From: an uncultured Haloferula sp.
GTDB lineage: Bacteria; Verrucomicrobiota; Verrucomicrobiae; Verrucomicrobiales; Akkermansiaceae
Reading direction: 5' to 3'
DNA length: 8,707 bases
Assembly (NCBI GenBank): GCA_946885645.1
Contig: CAMPGU010000175.1
Coordinates: 1 to 8,707 of the forward strand
The notes below the pieces were generated by a model. That model saw nothing but the letters and a program-made list of their open reading frames with translations, did not search any database and had not been told where the DNA came from. The first letter of the stretch is position 1; each line of letters begins with the position of its first letter. Below, one piece after another: positions 1-5,669 of the stretch. A program made the translations under genes and the position numbers.

Positions 1-54
1 TCACCTCTGTCACCTCTGTCACCTCTGTCACCTCTGTCACCTCTGTCACCTCTG
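1..54. repeat. 9-bp tandem repeat, six perfect copies, cut by window edge
   Basis: Six exact copies of TCACCTCTG run from the first base to 54; 55-63 (TTGCCTCTC) looks like a decayed seventh copy. The left boundary is outside the window, so the copy number is a minimum. The unit is a multiple of three and contains no stop on the plus strand (Ser-Pro-Leu in the frame that stays open to 291); on the minus strand one frame has a stop in every unit. No spacers separate the copies, so this is a mini/microsatellite and not CRISPR. It is probably intergenic and prone to slippage. Confidence 0.9.
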
Positions 55-126
55 TTGCCTCTCCGGCCTCCGCTGCATGACTCCGTGGTAGATCGAGAGT
101 TTGCCCAGGCAGATCCCGTCCTTCCC

Positions 127-142
127 GGCCAGCAGGCTGGCC
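127..142. repeat. Hairpin A of twin pair (7-bp arms)
   Basis: GGCCAGC and GCTGGCC are perfect inverted arms separated by the two bases AG. The central ten bases, CAGCAGGCTG, are identical to those of the neighbouring hairpin at 153-170. No T-tract follows on either strand, so it is not an intrinsic terminator. Confidence 0.75.
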
Positions 143-152
143 TTGCCAAAAA

Positions 153-170
153 GCGGCAGCAGGCTGCCGC
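153..170. repeat. Hairpin B of twin pair (8-bp arms)
   Basis: GCGGCAGC and GCTGCCGC are perfect inverted arms around the same AG loop as hairpin A. The spacer between the two hairpins is TTGCCAAAAA (143-152). Two hairpins with a shared core and different flanks suggest a REP/BIME-like mobile or structural repeat more than a regulatory site of one gene. Confidence 0.75.
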
Positions 171-318
171 AGTCCAAGGTGCGGCCGGGGGCGCAAGGGC
201 GATCTCTCCACTATCCCGTCCCTGCTACGGGGCCGTGGCGGCGATTCACGATGGTCCCGCCTCAGTGATTCCACGTAGGCTCTCCGCCTAACCGTTATGC
301 GCCCTCTTGCTAACAGCT

Positions 319-347
319 TTGACTCGCACGCGTGGAACGGGCAAATT
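319..347 (+). promoter_or_regulatory. Candidate promoter for the Minf_1886-family gene
   Basis: TTGACT (319-324, five of six matches to a sigma-70 -35 box) is followed after 17 bases by CAAATT (342-347, three of six matches to -10). Transcription would start near 354, almost on the ATG at 356, giving a leaderless or nearly leaderless mRNA; this fits the lack of a Shine-Dalgarno sequence. The -10 match is poor, so this is a weak call. Confidence 0.2.
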
Positions 348-353
348 TGCCCG
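338..353. promoter_or_regulatory. Perfect 16-bp palindrome just upstream of the ATG, candidate operator
   Basis: CGGGCAAATTTGCCCG equals its own reverse complement over all 16 bases and ends two bases before the ATG at 356. Half-sites CGGGCAAA suit a homodimeric helix-turn-helix repressor, and the site covers the candidate -10 box. In RNA it has little room for a loop, so a DNA-binding role is likelier than a hairpin. The binding protein is unknown. Confidence 0.4.
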
Positions 354-355
354 AG

Positions 356-772
356 ATGAAGGCCCTTCAGTTCGAGCAAGCCGTCGAAAACGTCCTCAAG
401 CGCGACAAGCGCTACGACGCCTTGGCATACCTGTTTCTCAAGGAGGCGCTCGACTTCACGCTCAAACGGGCCGCCGAAGGCAATGGCGGCGAGCCCCGTC
501 ATGTCTCCGGCACGGAGCTGTGCCACGGCTTCCGCGATCTCGCGGTGCAGGAGTTCGGGCCGATGGCTTCCACGCTGATGCGGGAATGGGGCCTGCGCGA
601 GAGCGGCGACATCGGCGAGATGGTGTTCCATCTCATCGAGGAGCAGATGTTCGGCAAGCAGGACAGCGATACCAAGGAAGACTTTGCGAATGCCTTCGAC
701 TTCGAGGATGCCTTCGTGGTCCCCTTCCAACCGAAGCAGCGGCGGCAGCGGGAGCGTTCCCTCTCGAATTGA
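356..772 (+). CDS. Minf_1886 family protein (Verrucomicrobia/Planctomycetes-restricted)
   Basis: A small cytoplasmic protein of 138 residues with no signal peptide or membrane segment. The pattern fits the Minf_1886 family (TIGR04138), a roughly 140-residue family of unknown function. Visible marks are FEQAV near residue 6, the block DKRYDALAYLFLKEALDFT at 17-35, PRHVSGTELCHGFRDLA at 47-63, FGPMA at 67-71, WGL at 78-80, DIGEMVFHLIEEQMFG at 85-100 and a C-terminal FDFEDAF at 114-120, followed by a basic Arg-rich tail. I chose the ATG at 356 over the in-frame GTG at 332 because family members begin just before the FE..V motif and the intervening DNA is a perfect palindrome. No Shine-Dalgarno sequence precedes it. 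It converges on the tesA-like gene with only 7 bases between stops and no terminator between them. Family assignment is from recognised motifs; function is unknown. Confidence 0.88.
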   Translation: MKALQFEQAVENVLKRDKRYDALAYLFLKEALDFTLKRAAEGNGGEPRHVSGTELCHGFRDLAVQEFGPMASTLMREWGLRESGDIGEMVFHLIEEQMFGKQDSDTKEDFANAFDFEDAFVVPFQPKQRRQRERSLSN

Positions 773-779
773 AGCCGCC

Positions 780-1439
780 TCAGGGCACTGTCTTCCCCGT
801 TTTCAAGACCGGCTCCAGCGTCTTCCAGACGTTGTCGGCGACTTTCTTCTGACCTTCTTCCGTCGGATGGATCCGGTCGGCTTGATTGAGGGCTTCCACC
901 CCGCCCACTCCCTCCAACAAAAAGGGAACCAGCGCCGCTTTCTTTTCCTTCGCGACCTTTGAAAAGCTCTCCTTGAAAGAGCGGGTGAACTCCGCGCCCA
1001 TGTTGTCCGGCATCTGCATGCCGGCGAGGACCACCTTCACGGCGGCGTTCTTCGCGCGGGCCTTGTCGATGATGCCCGCAAGGTTTGCCGCCGTCTGTTT
1101 GGGAGAGATGCCCCGCAGCCCATCATTGCCGCCCAAGGCGACGACCAGCACGTCCGCCCCCTGTGCAAGCGCCCAGTTGACCCGCCGCAGGCCGCCCGCC
1201 GTGGTATCCCCGCTCACGCCCGCATTCGAGACGGTGTAGGGCAGGCCCGCCGCGTCGATCTTCTTTTGAAGCAGGGCCGGGTACGCTTCCTGCGGATCGA
1301 GCCCGTAGCCCGCCGTGATGCTGTCGCCGAGAATTACGATCCGCTTCTTTCCCTCATTTGCATTCTGCGCGGTCGCAGGGAATAGTGCGGAGACGGTCAT
1401 CACGAGCAGCCAGAACGCAAAGGTCTTCCAAGATGTCAT
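780..1439 (-). CDS. tesA: TesA-like periplasmic SGNH/GDSL esterase (arylesterase/lysophospholipase)
   Basis: A 219-residue exported hydrolase of the SGNH superfamily, closest in pattern to E. coli TesA (acyl-CoA thioesterase I / lysophospholipase L1, about 208 residues). Residues 1-24 form a Sec signal peptide (Lys5, hydrophobic core 8-20, ATA before the likely cleavage after Ala24). Block I is ILGDSITAGYG with nucleophile Ser40; block II is NAGVSGDT with oxyanion Gly77; block III is LGGNDGLRG with Asn105; block V is ADRIHPTEEG with Asp188 and His191. The GGNDGLRG and SGDT blocks are typical of the TesA branch. The ATG at 1439 is preferred: a later Met14 would destroy the signal peptide, and GGAGG lies nine bases upstream. 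Substrate is presumably acyl esters or lysolipids; this is family knowledge. It is divergent from the ABC genes, as in E. coli tesA-ybbAP, which implies joint function with that transporter. The promoter must lie inside the ATPase gene. Confidence 0.93.
   Translation of the reverse strand: MTSWKTFAFWLLVMTVSALFPATAQNANEGKKRIVILGDSITAGYGLDPQEAYPALLQKKIDAAGLPYTVSNAGVSGDTTAGGLRRVNWALAQGADVLVVALGGNDGLRGISPKQTAANLAGIIDKARAKNAAVKVVLAGMQMPDNMGAEFTRSFKESFSKVAKEKKAALVPFLLEGVGGVEALNQADRIHPTEEGQKKVADNVWKTLEPVLKTGKTVP
1419..1423 (+). promoter_or_regulatory. Ribosome binding site of the ATPase gene, inside tesA
   Basis: AAAGG ends nine bases before the ATG at 1433. It lies within the signal-peptide codons of the opposite-strand tesA gene. 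It supports the start at 1433 over the in-frame TTG at 1358, whose 25 extra residues are Arg/Ser-rich, unlike the family, and antisense to tesA. Confidence 0.55.
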
Positions 1440-2170
1440 CTTCTTCCGCCTCCAGCCTTACCCATGAGCCAAACGCTGTCAAACCGCCCATCCTGGAAGT
1501 CCGGAAGCTCCGGAAGGTCCACCGCACCGCCAGCCACGAGCTGACCGTGCTGCGGGATATCGACTTCAGCCTCCAGGAGGGTGATACCTGCGCGATCATC
1601 GGGCCCTCCGGCAGCGGAAAGACCACCCTGCTCGGGTTGTGCGCGGGCCTCGACGATGCCACCAGCGGCTCGGTTCTCCTCGATGGCGAGGCGATGGAGA
1701 GGATGACGCAGGATCAGCGGGCCGCGCTGCGCAACCGGCTCGTCGGCTTTGTTTTCCAGAGCTTCCAGCTCATCCCCACCCTGACGGCAGTGGAAAACGT
1801 GCTGGTCCCGCTGGAGCTCCGCGGGGAAACCGGCCGCCAGAAGGAAGCGGAAAGCCTGCTGGCCCAAGTGGGACTGGGCGATCGCCTGGATCACTACCCG
1901 CTCCAGCTCTCCGGCGGCGAGCAGCAGCGCGTGGCGCTGGCACGCGCCTTCATCCACCGGCCGAAGATCATGTTTGCCGACGAGCCGACCGGCAATCTGG
2001 ATGCCGAAACGAGCGAGCCGATCGTGGAGATGCTTTTCCGGCTGAACCGGGAGGCGGGTACCGCCCTGGTCCTGGTGACCCACGATCCCGCGCTGGCCGC
2101 GAAGGCCCGGCGGGTGGTGAAGATGAGCGGCGGATCCATCATCGCGGAGGAGGAACATGCAAGCTTCTGA
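1433..2170 (+). CDS. ybbA: ABC transporter ATP-binding protein, YbbA/LolD type
   Basis: A 245-residue ATPase of the MacB/LolD class (o228 family), the cytoplasmic motor for the permease encoded directly downstream. All motifs are intact: Walker A GPSGSGKTT (57-65), Q-loop Gln109 in FVFQSFQL, ABC signature LSGGEQ (159-164), Walker B IMFADE (179-184, catalytic Glu184), D-loop GNLD (187-190) and switch His217 in VTHD. The sequence LIPTLTAVENVLVPLELRG after the Q-loop is typical of LolD/YbbA rather than nutrient importers. The first 18 residues are a Ser-rich extension without counterpart in the family; there is no ATG, GTG or TTG between 1433 and the conserved domain, so the start is forced there. 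Its ATG shares bases with the divergent tesA ATG. The 3' end overlaps the permease gene by 14 bases, indicating translational coupling. Confidence 0.93.
   Translation: MSSSSASSLTHEPNAVKPPILEVRKLRKVHRTASHELTVLRDIDFSLQEGDTCAIIGPSGSGKTTLLGLCAGLDDATSGSVLLDGEAMERMTQDQRAALRNRLVGFVFQSFQLIPTLTAVENVLVPLELRGETGRQKEAESLLAQVGLGDRLDHYPLQLSGGEQQRVALARAFIHRPKIMFADEPTGNLDAETSEPIVEMLFRLNREAGTALVLVTHDPALAAKARRVVKMSGGSIIAEEEHASF
1449..1453 (-). promoter_or_regulatory. Ribosome binding site of tesA, inside the ATPase gene
   Basis: On the minus strand GGAGG precedes the tesA ATG (1439-1437) by nine bases. It sits in the Ser-rich, non-conserved N-terminal codons of the ATPase on the other strand. Its quality argues that the overlapping starts are real. 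Confidence 0.65.
2146..2153 (+). promoter_or_regulatory. Ribosome binding site of the permease gene
   Basis: GGAGGAGG lies in the last codons of the ATPase gene; counting GGAGG at 2146-2150, the spacing to the ATG at 2157 is six bases. It is the strongest Shine-Dalgarno sequence in the window and fixes the permease start inside the upstream gene. Confidence 0.75.
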
Positions 2171-4712
2171 ACCCCGTCCCCTGCCCTCGACCCTGTGGGG
2201 CGCGCTCTTCCACCCGTGGACGTGGCGGATGGCCTGGCGGGACAGCCGCTCGCAACGCGGCAGGCTGGCGATCTTCTCGCTGGCGATCGTCTCCGGCATC
2301 GCCGCGCTGGTGGCCATTCATTCGCTCAAGGCCAGCGTGGAGAAAGGCATCGGCACGCAAGCGAAGGCGCTGCTGGGCTCCGATCTCCAGATTTCCTCCC
2401 GCCGCCCCTTTCCGGCGGAAGACCTTGCAAAGCTCTCGGCGATGGCGAAGCAGGCGAGCCGCGAGACGAGCTTTTCCTCGATGCTGTTTTTCCCGAAGGC
2501 GGATGCCGCGCGTCTGGTACAGATCCGCGGGATCGAGGGCGGCTATCCCTTCTACGGCACCGTGGAAACCGAACCCGCGGATGCATGGCAGCGGTTCCAG
2601 ACGGAACCGGGCATCCTGTTGGAACCGGCGATGCTGGATCAATTCCAGGCCAAGCCGGGCGACACGGTAAAGCTGGGAGAAGTCGAATTACCGATTCTCG
2701 GCGTGGTGACGAAGCCTGCGCCGCGCGCCAGCCGGTTCAGCGGCTTCGCACCCGAAGCCTATGTCCGACATGCGGATCTGGAGCGCACGAAGCTGCTGGG
2801 AGTGGCCAGCATGGCTACCTACCTGCTGCACCTGGAACTGCCGGCCGGCGGCACCGACCGGCAGGTGAAGGAAAAGATCCGCACCGGCTTTCCGGAGAAT
2901 CCCTGGCGGTTGGAAACGCCGGACAACCGCCGGGAGAATCTCGGCGATGCCCTTGATAACTTCCAACAGTTCCTCGGCATCATCGCGCTGGCCTCGCTCG
3001 TCCTGGGCGCGATCGGCGTGGCGGGCGCGGTTCACGCGCATGTCGTTAGGCGCGTGCCCACCATCGCGATCCTGCGCTGCCTCGGCTGCCCGCGGCACCT
3101 CGCCTGCGGGATCTATTTCGTGCAGGCGGGCGTGTTGGGATTGCTCGGCGCTTTGCTGGGTGCCGCCCTTGGCATCGCCTTGCAGACCGGGGTGCTAGCC
3201 TATTTCCACGATAGCCTGCCGATTTCGGTATCGCCGCGCCCGGAGTGGAAGGTGGTGGCGCAGACCACCGCCTCCGGCTTCGCGGTGTGCTGCGGCTTCG
3301 CGCTGCTGCCTTTGCTGAAGATCCGCCGGGTCTCGCCCGCGGTGACGCTGCGGGGCGGTGCCACCTTGGAGGGGCACCCGCTGCGGGCGCTGCCGGTCTA
3401 TCTGCTGCTCGCCGGCCTGCTGGTGCTGCTGGCGCTCAACAACGATCCGGATTGGAAGCGCTCGCTTTCGCTTGTGGGCGGTCTGGCAGCGGCGTTTGCC
3501 ATCCTCGCCCTCGTCGCGCGCGCCCTGATGTTCGTCACGCGCCGCACCGTGAGCTCCCGCTGGCCGTATCTGCTGCGCCAAGGCATCTCGAATCTCCACC
3601 GCCCGCGGAACCAGACGCTGCTTTTCCTGCTTTCGCTCGGGCTCGGCACCTTCCTGCTGGTGACCATCCTGCTGGCTGGAAACCTCATCCACCAGCGGCT
3701 GAACATCACCCGATCCGCAGATAGCCCGAACCTCTATCTGGTGGACGTGCAGCCGGATCAGGTGGCGGGCGTGCGGGAGATCCTGGCGCAGCAGAAGCTG
3801 CCGCTGCTGGAAAGCGCGCCGATGGTGACGATGCGGATCGAGTCCGTGCGCAGCGTGCCGGTCCGGCAGGCCGCCGGGATTCCCCGCTGGGTGGCGCGGC
3901 GGGAATTCCGGTCCACTTACCGGGATTACCTCAATCCCACCGAAACCCTTGTCGCCGGGGAATGGCACACGAGCGTGCCGGAGCCGGGCAAGCCGGTCCC
4001 GCTTTCCCTGGAGGAGCAGATCGCGAAGGACATGCATCTCGGCATCGGCGACGAGATCGCGCTGGATGTCCAAGGCATCTCCATCCCCGCCCGCGTGACC
4101 AGCCTGCGGAGGGTCGATTGGAGCCGCTTCAACCTGAACTTCTTCATGGTCTTCCCGCCGGGCGTGCTGGAGGACGCGCCGGGCTTTCATGTGGTGACGA
4201 CGAAAACAACCTCCGCCGCAGCCTCGGGGGAACTCCAGCGCGCGCTGGTGAAGGACTTCGCCAACGTGTCCGCGATCGACCTCACCCTGATCCTGGAGAC
4301 CGTGCGCGATATCCTGGGGAAGATCTCCGCCGTGGTTTCCGTGCTGGCGGGCTTCACCGTGCTCGCCGGGCTGCCCATCCTCATCGGCACCCTCCTGAAC
4401 GGCCGCGACGTGCGCCTGAGGGAAAGCGTGCTGCTGCGGACCCTCGGGGCCTCCGCCAAGCAGGTGCGCACGATCCTGGTGGTGGAGTACGCAACTCTCG
4501 GCCTGCTTTCCGCGCTGACCGGGGTACTGCTCGCGGTGGCTGCCAATGCGGCGCTCGCGCTCCTGCTGTTCGAGGCCTCGCCCTGGCCCGACCCGGGGTT
4601 GCTGCTCGCCGCCTTCGCCGCCGCCACGGGTATTTCCGTCTTCGGCGGACTGGCCCTCAGCCGTGGCGTCTGCCATCACGCTCCTCTGGAGATCCTCCGG
4701 AGCGGCGTTTGA
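2157..4712 (+). CDS. ybbP: FtsX-like ABC transporter permease, YbbP type
   Basis: An 851-residue inner-membrane permease, close to the length of E. coli YbbP (about 804). Hydrophobic segments are visible at about 38-58, 273-294, 318-350, 370-388, 411-428, 438-460, 485-510, 720-746, 773-803 and 813-834, the ten-helix layout of the duplicated FtsX family. A periplasmic MacB-like domain fills 60-270 and a second one 515-715. The first FtsX domain has the coupling sequence RRVPTIAILRCLGCPR (298-313), the second the matching LRESVLLRTLGASAKQ (754-769), which face the ATPase. The segment SLRRVDWSRFNLNFFMVFPPG (649-669) is a signature I associate with YbbP-type permeases. With the ATPase it should form an exporter/extractor of a lipid-like substrate working with the TesA-like protein; that is inferred from gene order and from what is known for E. 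coli YbbAP. The start follows a strong ribosome binding site. Confidence 0.93.
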   Translation: MQASEPRPLPSTLWGALFHPWTWRMAWRDSRSQRGRLAIFSLAIVSGIAALVAIHSLKASVEKGIGTQAKALLGSDLQISSRRPFPAEDLAKLSAMAKQASRETSFSSMLFFPKADAARLVQIRGIEGGYPFYGTVETEPADAWQRFQTEPGILLEPAMLDQFQAKPGDTVKLGEVELPILGVVTKPAPRASRFSGFAPEAYVRHADLERTKLLGVASMATYLLHLELPAGGTDRQVKEKIRTGFPENPWRLETPDNRRENLGDALDNFQQFLGIIALASLVLGAIGVAGAVHAHVVRRVPTIAILRCLGCPRHLACGIYFVQAGVLGLLGALLGAALGIALQTGVLAYFHDSLPISVSPRPEWKVVAQTTASGFAVCCGFALLPLLKIRRVSPAVTLRGGATLEGHPLRALPVYLLLAGLLVLLALNNDPDWKRSLSLVGGLAAAFAILALVARALMFVTRRTVSSRWPYLLRQGISNLHRPRNQTLLFLLSLGLGTFLLVTILLAGNLIHQRLNITRSADSPNLYLVDVQPDQVAGVREILAQQKLPLLESAPMVTMRIESVRSVPVRQAAGIPRWVARREFRSTYRDYLNPTETLVAGEWHTSVPEPGKPVPLSLEEQIAKDMHLGIGDEIALDVQGISIPARVTSLRRVDWSRFNLNFFMVFPPGVLEDAPGFHVVTTKTTSAAASGELQRALVKDFANVSAIDLTLILETVRDILGKISAVVSVLAGFTVLAGLPILIGTLLNGRDVRLRESVLLRTLGASAKQVRTILVVEYATLGLLSALTGVLLAVAANAALALLLFEASPWPDPGLLLAAFAAATGISVFGGLALSRGVCHHAPLEILRSGV

Positions 4713-4792
4713 GGGCAACCGTCGGAAGCGCGACCCGCCGGCCCTTGTACTCTCGCGAGTTAGCGCGATCACGTAGGCCCCTCCCCCGCGAT

Positions 4793-4833
4793 CCCGGAAT
4801 GGAAAAGCGCCCTAAATCGGGGCATTCTCCGGG
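4793..4833 (+). promoter_or_regulatory. Imperfect stem-loop ending one base before a start codon
   Basis: CCCGG (4793-4797) can pair with CCGGG (4829-4833) and AATG (4798-4801) with CATT (4823-4826), with CT as a bulge; CCC (4810-4812) and GGG (4820-4822) extend it inside. The structure ends one base before the ATG at 4835 and no Shine-Dalgarno sequence is present. It could restrict ribosome access. Short imperfect stems are common in GC-rich DNA, so this is weak. The rest of the 4713-4834 gap shows nothing else I can name. Confidence 0.25.
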
Positions 4834-4834
4834 T

Positions 4835-5350
4835 ATGAAGTTCGCGCTGCTCCTCCTCACGGTCCTCGCCCCTGTCCTGCCGCTCTCCGCGCAGACTCCC
4901 GGCGGGACCCAAGAGATCGTGGTCGTCACCGCCACTTCACCGATGATCCTTGCCGAGCAAAAGGAAGTGCTCGCCGCCAGTTCCGCATTGATCGCCGCCT
5001 CGGTGGATCTCCGCGCCGACGGCACGGCCCGCACGACCCACCACATCGGCACCTTTACGACCCGCATCGAGCTGACGGGCCTCGCGATTTCGGAAATCGT
5101 CAAAACCCCGGTGACGCGGGCCGACGCGGAGAAAGGCATCGTCCGCCGCTACGTCGCGCGACTCGCCTGCAGGTCCCACCGGATCTGGGACGGCCCGATG
5201 GCGAGCTGGTCCGAGTGGCGGCGCGAAGGCTATGGCTTCTTTCCTTCTTCGGTCGTCGTCGAGGAAATCGGCGGTGCCCTCCGGGCCCGGGCCACGCGCA
5301 TTTGCGACTTCAGCCCCGGCATCGATTCCACGATGGCCGCCGCCCGGTAA
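4835..5350 (+). CDS. Small secreted protein of unknown function
   Basis: A 171-residue protein I do not recognise. Residues 1-19 are a clear Sec signal peptide (Lys2, Leu-rich core, LSA before the likely cleavage ahead of Gln20). There is no lipobox cysteine. The mature part has alternating strand-like stretches: EIVVVTATS (27-35), VDLRADGTARTTHHIGTF (57-74), ELTGLAISEIVKTPVTRADAEKG (79-101), and an aromatic segment DGPMASWSEWRREGYGFFP (119-137). It has two cysteines, Cys112 and Cys157, which could form a periplasmic disulfide. The frame is open far upstream into the permease gene in another frame, but only this ATG gives a signal peptide. It lies 122 bases after the permease and may be co-transcribed or independent. 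High GC and codon use match the neighbours. Envelope location is well supported; function is not. Confidence 0.72.
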   Translation: MKFALLLLTVLAPVLPLSAQTPGGTQEIVVVTATSPMILAEQKEVLAASSALIAASVDLRADGTARTTHHIGTFTTRIELTGLAISEIVKTPVTRADAEKGIVRRYVARLACRSHRIWDGPMASWSEWRREGYGFFPSSVVVEEIGGALRARATRICDFSPGIDSTMAAAR

Positions 5351-5370
5351 ACCGGGCCCTCTCCGGATTC

Positions 5371-5393
5371 ATCCGCGGACTCATGCCGCGGAT
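5371..5393 (+). terminator. Perfect 8-bp stem-loop after the secreted-protein gene
   Basis: ATCCGCGG (5371-5378) and CCGCGGAT (5386-5393) are perfect inverted arms around a 7-base loop, starting 20 bases after the stop codon at 5350. The following bases CGTTTTC offer only four T, so termination would be weak. It could instead stabilise the 3' end of the upstream mRNA. Confidence 0.35.
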
Positions 5394-5394
5394 C

Positions 5395-5580
5395 GTTTTC
5401 AAGGCCTTGTCCTGAAAGCTTGCCATGGCTGGTTTCAGATTTCGGGCGAGGCCTTGAAAACCACTTCCCCCAGCCCCGCTGCACCCTTCTCACCCCCGTC
5501 TCGAACTTAAGGGGAGATCGAGACGAATGGAAAACCCACCCGCCGGTCCGGAGCTCGCTCCGCGACCGGCGGTTTTCTTT
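5395..5580 (+). ncRNA. Candidate structured RNA ending in an intrinsic terminator
   Basis: This gap is unusually rich in inverted repeats. A perfect 13-bp pair, GTTTTCAAGGCCT (5395-5407) and AGGCCTTGAAAAC (5449-5461), encloses a second pair, CTGAAA (5412-5417) and TTTCAG (5433-5438). A C-rich stretch without G-runs follows (5461-5496). Then comes an 8-bp pair, CGTCTCGA (5497-5504) and TCGAGACG (5518-5525), whose 13-base loop contains AAGGGGAG, and last the strong terminator hairpin at 5540-5580. Stem, unpaired pyrimidine region, stem, terminator is an sRNA-like order. No promoter is obvious, no coding frame in this stretch looks real, and I recognise no known RNA family. It could also be an extended 3' UTR of the secreted-protein gene. 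Confidence 0.3.
5540..5580 (+). terminator. Strong Rho-independent terminator
   Basis: CCGCCGGTC (5540-5548) pairs perfectly with GACCGGCGG (5564-5572), and inside it CGGAGC (5549-5554) pairs with GCTCCG (5557-5562), leaving a single bulged C at 5563. The 15-bp GC-rich stem is followed at once by TTTTCTTT (5573-5580). An AAAA tract at 5531-5534 could give weaker function in the opposite direction. It ends transcription from the upstream genes or from the candidate small RNA, so the DUF1592-type gene needs its own promoter between here and 5764. Confidence 0.85.
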
Positions 5581-5669
5581 CGCGACGCGGACGACCCGCG
5601 CCAAAAACCGATATGCCGCATTTCCCGGGAATCGGGGAGAGGCGGAAAACTCCTACACGGACGCGTGTC

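Larger units (their letters stand above)
55..331. repeat. Gene-free stretch, probable interspersed repeat with twin hairpins
   Basis: No convincing gene is visible. A plus-strand frame is open from the left edge through the tandem repeat to a stop at 289-291, but its product is low-complexity (Gln/Ala/Arg/Pro) and resembles no protein I know. What stands out are two hairpins ten bases apart with the same core and the same 2-base loop. Text of this type (paired GGCCAGCAGGCTGGCC-like and GCAGCAGGCTGC-like palindromes) is, from memory, scattered in verrucomicrobial genomes and often mis-annotated as short hypothetical proteins; this recollection was not checked. The element's ends cannot be fixed from one copy. 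Confidence 0.45.

Noticed and set aside
1..54. Direct repeats as a CRISPR array
   Set aside because: The 9-bp units are contiguous with no spacers.
55..291. Open frame of 78 codons starting with TTG
   Set aside because: Low-complexity product, covers the twin hairpins, frame simply continues into the tandem repeat, no ribosome binding site.
286..300. GCCTAAC followed by GTTATGC, resembling integron attC core sites
   Set aside because: The second box breaks the GTTRRRY consensus, the boxes are adjacent instead of 50-140 bases apart, and there is no attC-like stem between matching boxes on either strand. No integrase is in view.
1454..1482. Perfect TTGACA -35 box on the minus strand (1482-1477) as tesA promoter
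   Set aside because: No acceptable -10 at 16-18 bases, and transcription would start near the tesA ribosome binding site at 1453-1449, removing or crowding it.
3195..4772. 525-codon minus-strand open frame opposite the permease gene
   Set aside because: Same shadow effect; Arg/Gln/His/Gly-rich product with no motif, while the plus strand encodes a complete ten-helix permease.
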